Positions 12,001-24,000 of a stretch of 64,000 nt of DNA are shown here, piece after piece. Position numbers and translations under genes: made by a program. The stretch covers positions 4,126,501 through 4,190,500 of the forward strand of contig BSDZ01000094.1 of NCBI GenBank assembly GCA_030268105.1. Reading direction: 5' to 3'. Within the stretch, counting starts at the first letter, position 1, and each line of letters begins with the position of its first letter. Origin of the DNA: Volvox africanus (Eukaryota > Chlorophyta > Chlorophyceae > Chlamydomonadales > Volvocaceae). The notes under the pieces are model-generated. The model did not search any database. It saw nothing but the letters and a program-made list of their open reading frames with translations, and had not been told where the DNA came from.

Positions 12001-15000
12001 TCAAACGCCTCGGGCTCGGATAGCGCGCGGCACAGTCACACCCGTCGGTACCAAAGCTCCCCTCTGGATGCCAGTGAAGCGGACCCGCTCAAGTCATCTG
12101 CCGCTGCGCAGGCAGCAGCAGAGGCCGTGGCGGCGCAGGTGCAGGCTGCGCGCGACGCTTGGCACATGGACATGGTGGCGGCCGACATCCGCAGGATGGA
12201 TCCCGTGACTGCAGCGCCGTCGAAGGACAGGTGCGCGCGAACATTGGATACGGACACAAACGGACCTGGACAAGTAGGGTCGGTTTTCCAACCCAAAGGC
12301 GCATGCTTGCACGATGCCAGCCGCCTTGTTTCGGGCCACCGATATGATAGGACAGGACAGGGTGTTCCAAGGGCCAACAACCCCTTTGGAATGTGAATCC
12401 TAAATCAAGGCTTCTGCGCTGTAACGAACATTACCTACTACTACTTTATCACGGGGTTCTCTACAGGTTTAGCCTGACTCTGCTTCTGCGTTACTCTGCG
12501 ATATCTTACACATGTACAATCCATTGCGACTTATCACCACACCGGTGTCCTTTGACACCACCAAAGATGTGGGTTCACGCTCGCCAAACGTAACATGCGC
12601 TGTGCACCTGCCATTTGTTGCCTGCAGTCGTATCGGCACTGCCCGTGGCACGACCAGCCCAAGCCTTATGATTGTTTACGGCGTCGTGGGCAGCGGCAAG
12701 TCAACGTTTTCAGCGTCCTTGGCACGCATCGCCCAGGAGCGCCGCGAAAGGGTAACCAGACGATCGGTAAGTCAATATATACCATGAAGGGCAAGCACGA
12801 TGGTTGCAATGATTTTCGCTTCCTGTCTCACGCACATATATATGACTACTAGCATTTACATGACCATTGAATTTGAGCGCACACGCACACGCTCTTCCTA
12901 TGGCAGGACTCATTCCATTTTTGTGCACGTCAAGTCGCAACATGCGATGCATAGTGTATTGCGCATCGGACCAGGGACACCTTATGCTGAGCTTTGGATT
13001 GCTGTTACGTAGGCTCCCGCTGGGAGGGCGCGCGACCCTGTTGCATTGCTGGACTTGCCGGAGGTATGTTCACTCTCTGGGCTGTTGGCATGGCACTTAA
13101 GCTTGAGCAATTCAACTTATCGTGCCGCCAGGATCCGTGCCCCTCCTGATGTGAAGCCATGTTACACGCATTTATTTGTATACGTGTATAAATGAACATA
13201 AACTCCTGACGCATTCGCCCTATTGTAAACCTCACAGGCGCCGGCGCAGTGTCTGTTTGTGTGTATCGGGTGTCATGAATAAGTATACGCGTGTGGATAA
13301 GGTCCTTGTCGCGTTTCATTGAGGTTTTTTAAGGGCTTGGACTGTGCCGCTCGTTGCATGGGGTCACCGCTCATCCTAACAGGTGCAAATTGAGGCACTG
13401 CACTTCTGCAAGCAGAGCGATCGGCGGCGGACCGGTAAACAGGAGGTTGGGTTATCAGGTTTTAGGCGCTGGCTGATATACATGGGGTGGAGAGCTTGAG
13501 GCAGGGTGCTTGAGATGCGTTCGTTATATCTAAACGCAATCGGAGTGGTGTTGGAATGAAACCCACTATGAAACCCATATCCCACTGGTCATTTTGGCAG
13601 CATGTTTTCGCCATACCACCTGTCCCAACTCCGTGTCCCAAGGGACTGATATCATGCCCCACTTGGTGCACACTCGCGGCAATGCGCCCCATGTTCAACG
13701 CGATGAAAAACAGACCCGCTGCGCATGTTGAAGTCTTTGGCCTACCAGCTCGCAACCAATGTGCCGGAGATGCGCCCAATATACACATCTATCCCTTCGG
13801 AATCCGTTTCGAAGATCTCACGGCTTGAGGAGGCCTTCCTGGAGCTGCTGCTGCAACCGATACAGGTGCAGGAACGGCCTAGCGAGCTGCTACTTTAGGC
13901 GCAACGGCGGAGTCTATTCTGCGTGTATCGTGTTAGAAACTCAGAAAGGCTGGTTACATCATAGCGGCCGACTTCCGTGACGCCTGAACCTTTATTACCC
14001 GGCGTCATCGGCACCCGGCTTCGCAATGTGTGTCGTGTGTCGAAAAATGAGTCGCACGGTGTCCATAGCGTGGCCTAATACACGTGGTGAATCGGTATCT
14101 CTGCTTGTGCATGCCATTTGCGTTATACGCAAAATGAGATGCAAGCTGGTCCTGCAAGTAGCTACAGTTACGTCATGTTATGACCCGCGCGCATGTACGA
14201 AGGAATATCTGGAGGGAAGCCAGGCTCCCACTGGGCCGAGCGACAGCCGCTCCGATCTACAGAAGCCTCGGGACGTGCGGTGGGTGTATGCGCCGTAAGG
14301 AATGTGACACATGGTATCGAAATTGCTATTCCTGACGCTGCAACCACCTGTGTTCTGCGCTAGTTGTGCCTTTATTTAGCCGGCATTTACAGTCGAACCA
14401 GCTCTTTTAGTGTCGAGTATTCACTGGTCCCCGTTTAAGAAAGTGATTCGCTTTCAGGCACACGGTAGGTTAACGCTATGGACCTGCTTTGTTATTTCAC
14501 CCAGGGGTGGATCCCGACAGCTAGTCCTGCTCATCGACGGTGTGGACGAAGCGGATGGTCGCGCGGGCGCCCTGGACAATAACATCCTCCGGCTGCTGAG
14601 GGAGCATTTCCCGAAGCTGCATCCCGCTGTCCACATCATTGTGTCATGCCGCCATGCAAACAAACTGGATGACCCCCTAGCCAGCCTCAAGGTATGTGCT
14701 GGTACACACCAGCCGGGGACACCTCCCTGGGCAGATGGTCTGCAGTTGTAGCTGCCCAGGTAACTTGTGTGAATTCAGAGTGCGGACTGAGGCGTGTGAA
14801 AGGGACATGCCGCGTCGCCTGAAGGCTTGGCATTGCCATTATGCAAACTATCTTGCTCAACGTGAATTGCCGGTGGTGTGCTCCTGTTTCAGGTTCGGTA
14901 CGATAAGACTCGAATCACTGTGTATGACGCGGCCGGCGACCTACGCCATGACGAACACGTGCGCAAGCTGCTCAGGGTCAAGTTACACCCGCCTAATTGT

Positions 15001-18000
15001 AGGCTAGACCCAAGCCAGTGCTCCATGCACGATCCGGTGAGTGGCCCCCAGCCATACATGGGATTGCAGTGCTGCATACTTGGCTAATTACAGTTTCGTC
15101 TTGGAAATAATGGTTTAGAGATGCATGGCGACCGCACTCACCGGCTAAGCATAGATGTAGTCGTTCTTCAGTAGCTTGTTCATCCTCCCTTCCATCTGAT
15201 GAGCAGGAGACGCTCGACGTGGCCGTGCGCATGATGAACGACAAGAGCCAAGACAGCATGGTGTACATTAAGGTGGTTCTGGAGCACATGGCGGCGGTAG
15301 TCAAGGTGCGAGCGAGATGCGGCGCAGAGTAAATGCGCTGTGTCGACTGCTGCATGGCTTGGCTTTATTGACTGACTGCCGCGTGTGCATTCACTGGCGT
15401 GGGTGATAACAGGAACAACTCAATCGCCAGCGAGAGGAGAAGGAAGTCTTGGAATCGATAAAGGCCGGACTTAGCGTCAAGACATTGGGTGGCAGCCAGG
15501 GACTGCAAGGCAATGCGCGGAGGCTGCATGAAGGCGATCTCTCGTAAGTGGTCCGTCTGTCCGCTCACTAGAAATCTACCAGACCCAATTCTTTGGAGAT
15601 AATATTGAATAGATTGCGTCCACCTCCAGTCCTATTTCGAATTTCCCGTTGTGGTGCGCGCCGGAGGTGCATCATGTTGGCACACGCAGTTATCTGGCGC
15701 CGGCTTACCGTAAGCATTCACCCTGAACCCCGCTGTGTGTGAATGTAGTATATCCAAAACCCTTTCACAGCAAAACTTTAACAACCGAAAGTGTCTTAGC
15801 GCATAGCAGGCAGGGTGCAGATAGCCGGCCGTTGCTTACTTTCAGCTCCCTTGTTGTGGGGCGCGCCTCAGGACCGGGGGCAGTTCACAGCTTACCTCCG
15901 CGGATGCGGAGCTGACAGCAGCGGAGTTGGGGGCCAATATCAAGGCGTTGCTGGAGGCTCGCATGCGGTAAGACAGCACCCCTGACATGTGCAAAAGAAT
16001 AAATATTGCAGGCGCGCCGACGGTCATGCAAACCCTTGTGGCGCTTGTGGATGCACGAGATAATGAACCTGTTAGACATGAAAGTAATCAAGGGCAGCCC
16101 TAACTTTTTACATACATCAGTACGTGTACAGGAGCTGCCACAGATTAGAGTTGCTGATGGTGGCTGGCACGTATAGGTCATCATTTCATACGGCTTAAAT
16201 CCTGGCGTGTACTTGCCTATGGCTCAACTCCGTTGCCATATGGCTGGGCTTATGTAGGGACCTGGCATCCGGCGGAGCTGAAGCTCTAGCCAAATTGGAT
16301 CAGGATGTGCAGCAGCTCGTGCGCGGACAATTTATTGTCCCATCACCGCAGGTATGATGCGTGAAAGTGCACTTATGCTCATGTGTGTGAACGTGAACGT
16401 GCGTATTGAACATTACGGAAGGTCAACTACAGCATCTTTTTGCGTCGCATGGGCACTAACAGCCATGTAGCATAAATATAGTGGACTTAAAGTTGATGGA
16501 CAGGTTCTGGATGTATTGCCAGTGGCTTCCAATAATGGATGTGCCGCTTTGCATTTTTCACACACCCAAACAATTTCAGGAAATTGAGAGATCAGTGAAA
16601 GACATGTCGATCAGCAGGTGAGTGCGGCGCCCCGGGGTCGGACAAACGGATGCGACAGACCACGAAAGCCTAACTTGTAAATGTCGAACCATGAATGGAT
16701 CGCCGTGCTAGCCATGGGAGCATTCATGTGCGTTTCGTTGCTTCTGATAGTCTCTGATGTTTCCTTAGTTACGCGATAGCATGTTCCTGCTACCACTCAG
16801 CCCTTAACAGCTGACTATATTCCTGTCTAATACGCTCAGGGACCGTGGCAATGCTGGTCGGCGCGGGTCCCTAGGGCGCGGCCCCGCAGCCCGTACACGC
16901 CAAGGGTGAGTTTTCTGCGTTTTCGGTACGCCGCAAGATAAGATATCACGTGTTGTTGTTTGAACCTTTTGAGCAGCTACATAGGCACTCAACTGTCCGT
17001 ACATCGTCACTGCTTATGGCGTAGCGAAGCCGGCATGGAGCTTTCTCAGAGTGTTCTCGCTTCCAGCTGTGTCATGCGGAATCGTGCCTGTTCATTTTGC
17101 TATTGATGAGCACTTGATATCACGCCGCAGGCCCAACATGCTGGCTGCTATGGGCATGTGGCAGCCCAGCCGAGGCAGCTCCATATCAGCTACCCTGGAG
17201 GATGAAAACTTTCGATGGAATTGGCAGGATATCAAGAACCTGCCCCACGGCCTGAACGCGGCTTATAGACAGGTGGGCGTGATGCCAGGTGCACAGTTAG
17301 CATACTTGGAGGGACAAATTGCAATGCCTTCACGCGAATGTCACAGCAAGGGGAGTGCATACTTTCTATAAGCTATCTTTGATACTATGCGATACGGTGA
17401 GGCGCATCTGTTAATGATAGATGGCGGTGGGGTCAACTCAGTGTTTCGTAGCTATGTTAGTGATGATGACACTGCAATGATACAAGTATTGATGGATGAA
17501 TGTCCTCGCAGATTTTCATCGGCTGCTTCCAGAAACTTGCTCCACAGTCACACGCTCAGGTGATGAAGCTGTTGCAGGTGGGTCGAGACGGGGAGTTGTT
17601 CCGGAGCGTGCAACGGTCTAGCCATCCGGCTGATCGATCCATCCCTTCCTGGATTCCAAAGAGATGTTCCCACTCGATGATGCCAACCGTATAGCGACGC
17701 TTTAAGGCCAGCAGACTTCCTTTATTTCTGCCTATATTAGTAAGGGCTTATCAAATAGCACGCAAGCCCATTCGGTGAAGAGTACATTCAGCGAAATCAA
17801 AACCTTGTCGGGAATCCCCAGCATATTCAAGGGGGCCGTTAGAAGGACCACCTAAGCCTGGGGGCACCCACAAGCGCTAATCACTTCTCTCTCAACAATT
17901 TCAAGCACTTCTAACACTCTTTACTAAGTTCTTTTCATCTTTCCCTCACGGTACTTGTTCGCTATCTGTCTCTCAGCAGTATTTAGCCTTAGAAGGGATC

Positions 18001-21000
18001 TACCTCCAAATTAGGGCTAAATTCCCAAACAACTCGACTCGTGGAAAGCACCTCGTGATAGGTCTGGACAGGAATCGTCGAGGTTATCACCCTCTCTGAC
18101 GCGGCATGCAATCCAACTTGAATTTCGCCAGAACATGAAGGAGTTCCGATAGACTACAATTCTCCAAAGGGAGATTCCCAGGTTGGGCTATTCCCGGTTC
18201 GCTCGCCGTTACCAGGAGGATCCTTGTTAGTTTCTCACCGCTTTATGTACTTAAGTTCAGCAGGTACTCTTGTCTGAGCTCAGTTTGAGGATTGAGTTCT
18301 CTAGATACACACACATATCTATAGATAGATAGATAGAGATAAAGATAGGGATAGAGATAGGGATAGAGATAGAGATAGAGATAGAGAGATGTATAGTATA
18401 ATGTTTTCTGCTTATTGTGTGCCGAACGCAGTGGGCCCAAGTCGTCCATTATTCAGATAGAGCAAAAGGCATATTTCATATGTCTTGCCTATACCACCTA
18501 GTATAGACCTGTTAAGTGGTCCACTAAATTCAACAACTTTACTTCAGCAAACCCAACTGTGCACCCCTTATCCAGCATATAAAAGATGATATGTGTGTCT
18601 GGGGGGTACGGGGCTGGGATAGCCATATCCACGTGGTGAAGAGCAAAGCAGAGAGCTCTTCTTCCATTTCGCAAAGCACAACCCGCCTGAGGCAGACATG
18701 CTCTTGGCCGAAGCCTCTTCACACTACGTATCGCATTTCACTGCGTTCTTCAACGATGTGAGAGTCAAGATCCGTTGTTGAGAGTTGTCCATATATAGGA
18801 TGTATAGAGTTTTGATGTTTACATCCGATATTAAGGCCGTGTTGTGTTTTTATTTATATCCCATGTCCAGGAATGAAAAATGCACAAACCCAAGCACAAC
18901 CCACCCCCAGTAGAGGTGGGCTGTATATAGCGTGCCCCATATTCCTCATATATAGGCTTCTGATAACAGGCTGTTCTCATCACCTTAAAGCAACTTTTCA
19001 ACTTATTTACAACAGCACTGATCAATAAAAAACCCTGTTATGAGATGAGGACCCGGAGAGATGAAGATCTCTGAGAGCGGCCAACACAATGACCTTATAT
19101 CATCAACATAACCTTATATCAACATAATGACCATCTGGCAGAGGGCTGACATAATATTACATGGGCCAGCCCACGCCGTCCAATGATCCTTCCACAGGTT
19201 CACCTACGGAAACCATGTTATGACTTCTCCTTCCTAGGTGGGAGGGTTTAATGAACTTCTCGACCCTGAGCAGGTTTCCCTAAGTCATCAGGGCCAATCC
19301 GAACACTTCACCAGCACACCCAGCATACCCGGTAGCGATGGGCTTTGTGTACAAAGGGCAGGAACTTAATGAATGCGAGCTGATGACGCGCGCTTACTAG
19401 GCATTCCTGAGGTTTCATCTTATGTGTACGAAGAGCTCAATCCTCGACACCAATCATTACCTCCGAAGTTCAAGGGTTACCGTCGCATCTGTTATCTAAG
19501 GTCGATGACGGTCGAGATTCGAGTCCTGTCTGGTGTATTTTTTCGTTGCTTTGCATCCAAGGATTCAGACGCCTTGTCGAGAATCATCCTGGGAATTTTG
19601 ATAACTGGTGGCCTGCGAGCTGACCAGGAGCGGAGTTGACGCCTTAGTTGATTCGGCAGATTCCGCTGGATGCCGGTGGTGCGTGCTGAACCCGGGAAGA
19701 GCACTGAATTCGGAGAAGTCGGCATGGGAGACCGAATGGGGGTGCCCTGGAATACCGGGGAAGGTAGGGACTGCCAGGTTAGTGGCCATGGGTGAAGCTG
19801 TACCCCCTATCCCACACACAACTAGTCGTCGTGTTTCCGTCCTGATTAGGACGTCAAGGGATATTTGGTGATAAAATATCTATCCCCTTTTTGATCCCAA
19901 GCTGTTCTGTTCTGCTAAAGCTCGTCACACTATTGTCACCACAGGGGTAATTAACAAGCCATAGGTCGAGCCGAACGGAAACACCGAAAACTACTCCCGT
20001 GCTCCCAAGCCACAATTGTTCGTACCTCGAGTGTAGCAGAAAACCGTAGTTTTCTTCGCTACGCTTCAGAAAGCCGATCAGTTTTGTGCGAGGTTGCTAC
20101 TGAATACCACCAAAGCATAAAATCATAGGTGATAGTCATTATCATTTTGGAGGACGGAAACATATACACAGCTTCCCAACTCACTTCCCACCTGGCCCGT
20201 TCTCGAGGTGGTCAATGTGGCTACTTGTCCTCGAGGAGGTCAACGTTGTATGACAGAATTTCGCCTTGCACGTCGGGGGAACCTTTCGTGTCCGGCAGGG
20301 CTTCATTTCGGACAGCACTATTGCGCGACCTCGGCACCCCTAAACGTCAGTCCCGGGACTGGGACTGGGACTCCGCTCGGGTTGGTTCAGGTACACCCTG
20401 TTGCATACCTGAACACTTCAGTACGGTGTATCCATCGGTAATCAAGCCGTTGAAATAAAGACTCTGTAAAGTTATGATATAATGCGGTTATGAATCAGGC
20501 TGTACAACTATTGGATTTCCTGTACCAGGCAATTGCCATGGGATCCAGTGGGTAGGAATGCGGCGCCGCCTGGAAATTTTTAATAAGGGGTAGCCTTTGC
20601 GCGAGGCGGAAGTTTAAGCAGCGAAGAACATAGCGAATGTAAAACTGTTGCACGAAATGAACTGACGTCAAATTTTTAAAATGTTCTGCTGTGGTCATGT
20701 GTTATTGAAGACACTTGATTGTTCACGAGTATCCGTAGCAAAATCCTGTCAGGTGGTCCGTTCCGTGCTTCCATCGCTTTCGTTTAGATGTCGCATACAC
20801 TCGACCTGACCCGGCTATTCACAACGGAACTCTCCCATATCATCGCTTAAGAAGAATCAATCTGCTTCATGTATCCTCCTGTCTCCAAAGACAAAGGAGT
20901 GCTTGTTGTCCTGTTGCACTGAAGACATAGGGGACGGAAGGGGATACAACTCAGAATATCCTGTACTTCGAAAAGCATCGAAGGATAATCCTGCACAAGC

Positions 21001-24000
21001 TCTTGCAAACGTCTGGGAAGAACTAAATGCTAAAATAAATGTGATAAGCCAAATATCAGTTGGGAGTCTATTCCTGTCTGCTGTTTCCTGTAATGAGTGA
21101 TAGCAGAGCAATCTACGCAGTTGGGGCGTGAAGCCGTACAGCATTACCTTATGGCCCATCTACCAACCTAGTCCTTGTCCTCGCTGGGCGGGAGTAATAT
21201 TTGCCCTGAAGCGCAGTTCTCCTTCCGTATCAAGGTCATTATGATGTTGCGTGTGTGCATGCACCTATCTTTTGGCTGGGCCACTTGCATAGGTTTTGCT
21301 CGCAGCACGTGAGCCGCTGACTCGTAATCAGCTCCAGAATCTGCAATTAGTCTCAAGTGTCGAGGACCTGCAGCACCTACCTGGCTGGGGCGTGCTGTTC
21401 TTCGAGCGGGATTACTTGGTAAGATGCAGGTCAGGAGTTCGGGGGCATCAAGTTGTGGTCCGAGTCTTCGGGAAAGGGAGACCGGGGACATGGCAAGCTC
21501 CCTTCTTTTGGTACGATACGACCAGGATTGGATGAAACGTCTGCAGTCAACAAACACGATTGCTAAACCCGGGGTACACGCCCTGCCGGAAACACGTGTT
21601 GTGCTAGGTGCTTCACATGCACAAGTCGCTATTCGACTTTCTATCGAACAAGAAGGAGTCAGGGCCCTTCTATGTCGACGCCCAGCGCGGACACAAGCTT
21701 ATAGCAATACAGCTATTCAAGGAGATCATGATGTCGCCAGCGGGCTTAGGACCCGGAGGCGGCCTGGGAACCGGCATAAGTGCGGGCGTGATGAACAGGT
21801 GAGAATTCCATGTCATCACCAGGACCGTGTATTCTAAGCGGTGCCTACGCCATGTCGCAACGGTTTCATCTTGCTGGTGTACCCCGATTCGATATTGCCG
21901 AAATCTTAATACGTGGTGCAGTGCCGAACCGGTGTGTCCGTGTGGGGTACCGCGTACAATGACCCTATACGAGCGTGTCAGTCGGGACAGCTGCGGCCGG
22001 TCTACATTCTCTTCTCCCTTGTTCCAAGTATCATAAAATGAGCAACTTGATGAGCTCTAATTTTGGCGTCCCCCATAAGGCCCTACCTCATCAGAGGGTT
22101 ACAATAGTGCTAGGTAGGTGTATAACTTGGATGCTAGGTAAATACCTCGTTATATGTCTTGTTCCCGACGAGGCATGTAACGGGATACCCAATTATCCGA
22201 ACCCAACCTGCTGCAATTTACACATATCAGCGCCTTGAGTCAGTACACTCTGCGCTACGCCGTAACGCATCTGGCGCTGGCGGATATGCTCGAGGAGTTA
22301 AGTCAGCTGCTACTCAACTTTGACTACTGGGAGAGCATATTTGAGAAAGGCGAGTGGCTGGGAGGGAGGTCGATCAGCGTGGCTATAGGAGCTCTTTGGT
22401 ACGAGCTGCCATATTAGTTGCACTGAACGAACGCTCCCGTATTGTTGCTGTTGGTGGTTTTATTGCCCCTGCTTCAGTTTGGAAAGTCGCCAACCATAAT
22501 ATGTTTGCCCCTGCCGCCGTTTGGGCACAGGATTGGGGCTGGAGGTTTTGAGTGACCTAATCCATATTCGCGGGTGGGAGCTTCCGAAGGTGCGTGTGTT
22601 TATTTTGGGGCGATAGAGACACAGGCAAGCACCCTGCAGTAAGGCTCACAAGGTGCACACTGGAATCGGGATTTGCGAGGGGCCAGGAATTTACGGGACG
22701 CTCGATGCATGCGATGTTTTTGCTTTCAGTTTGTGCTACCCTATTTTAGCTACATTCCCGCAATGTATACGTATTAATCCAGCATCTGTGCGGCCCCTTT
22801 CCAACGTCTGGTCTGGAATGATAGGACACGATTGTGGTGGCGGATGTGGTGGCGGCATCCTCAACAGTTGTTTCTCACGTCATCCGCTGGCTACAGCGGG
22901 ATGGCCTCATGCTCAAACAGTATCCTAAGGTATGTGGACGATCACAAACACCAAAGCCACACAGGCTTTGGTGTTTCGCGTGTCCACCTTCGCAGTAAGG
23001 AAATCTCTGCTACGTACCTCCCCGTTTACATGAATCACTTAGCACCCTTGAATGCACATGTCCGTCTACTTGATGAAACGTTCACGCAGGCCGTGTTGCA
23101 GCTCGCTACGGATACGCCGGTCAACAGCCTCGTTTCCAAGGCCGCACTCAACTATCACCGCCGTCCGCACGCATTCCTAATTAATAAGGACGCGGGCTGG
23201 CCCTCCAACCTTATGACGCTGGAAAATTCGTCCTACACGTCTAATGCAGTGGTACGAAAGGGTTGGGCAACTCAAAGTTTCGACCATGGCGACAGATGTG
23301 AATATCTTGTATATGTATGACGAGATAAGGCACTACAACAGCAGGGTGTCGTGTGCGCAGTTTTACATACCCTTGTTTAGCCGATGTAAGCTAACATACT
23401 GAAGGTTGTGGGCTGCGGTTATCTACGTGGGTACGGTTCGAGGTTCTACTTGCCGATTGTCGATTCGGAGTTTCGTGAACCTACGGCCCAAACATGAGAA
23501 CCCGCGATCTGAGATTGGGAATCGTGGAAGTGGAGTGGCGGCCTAAGTGCGCGATGGGCCCGGTCCCAAGGGGCGTGTGTACGTGTACCTTAAGGTTGCG
23601 TTAAATTGTGTCTATTACCCCTCACTGCTGCTTGTAGGCGTTCTTGCCAAAGGACCCGAACAGCACCAGCAGCCTGCGTTTGGTCACGGGCGCCAGTGAC
23701 GGCGTTGTGCGCGTGTGGGACATGCGCTCTGGCGACCTCTTATTCGCCATGCAACCGCCGATGCAGGTAACCCAATCGTGTACAGGTGGAGCTCGACTTG
23801 CATTCATGTATCCCTATGCTTGGATAAATGTAGGTTGTTTGAAATTGAAGTTGACTTTTAGGGCTCAGTGTCACACCTGGCACTCGAGGCATCCGCAGCC
23901 CCTCCAACCCCTACAAGGCCTGTTTGTGTGTTCATGGTACACCAACCATTCAAGCACCTTGTTCATGATAATGCCGAAGTACGGAACATGTTGTTCACAT

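Larger units (their letters stand above)
17578..21292 (+). other. 3.7-kb receptor intron carrying an rDNA fragment and a dispersed repeat
   Basis: The exon before ends ...VMKLLQ in phase 0 with a GTGGGT donor, and the exon after begins [10 protein letters not shown] in phase 0 behind a TAG acceptor. The 3.7-kb gap is therefore a single intron, far longer than most others in this gene, which are largely about 70-600 nt. It holds an antisense rDNA fragment (about 17896-19405) and a ~215-bp repeat (about 19606-19826). The remaining parts (17578-17895, 19830-21292) contain nothing recognisable. Confidence 0.75.

Noticed and set aside
17896..19405. Functional rRNA operon
   Set aside because: Both rRNA ends are truncated, 5.8S has an internal deletion and conserved bases are mutated.
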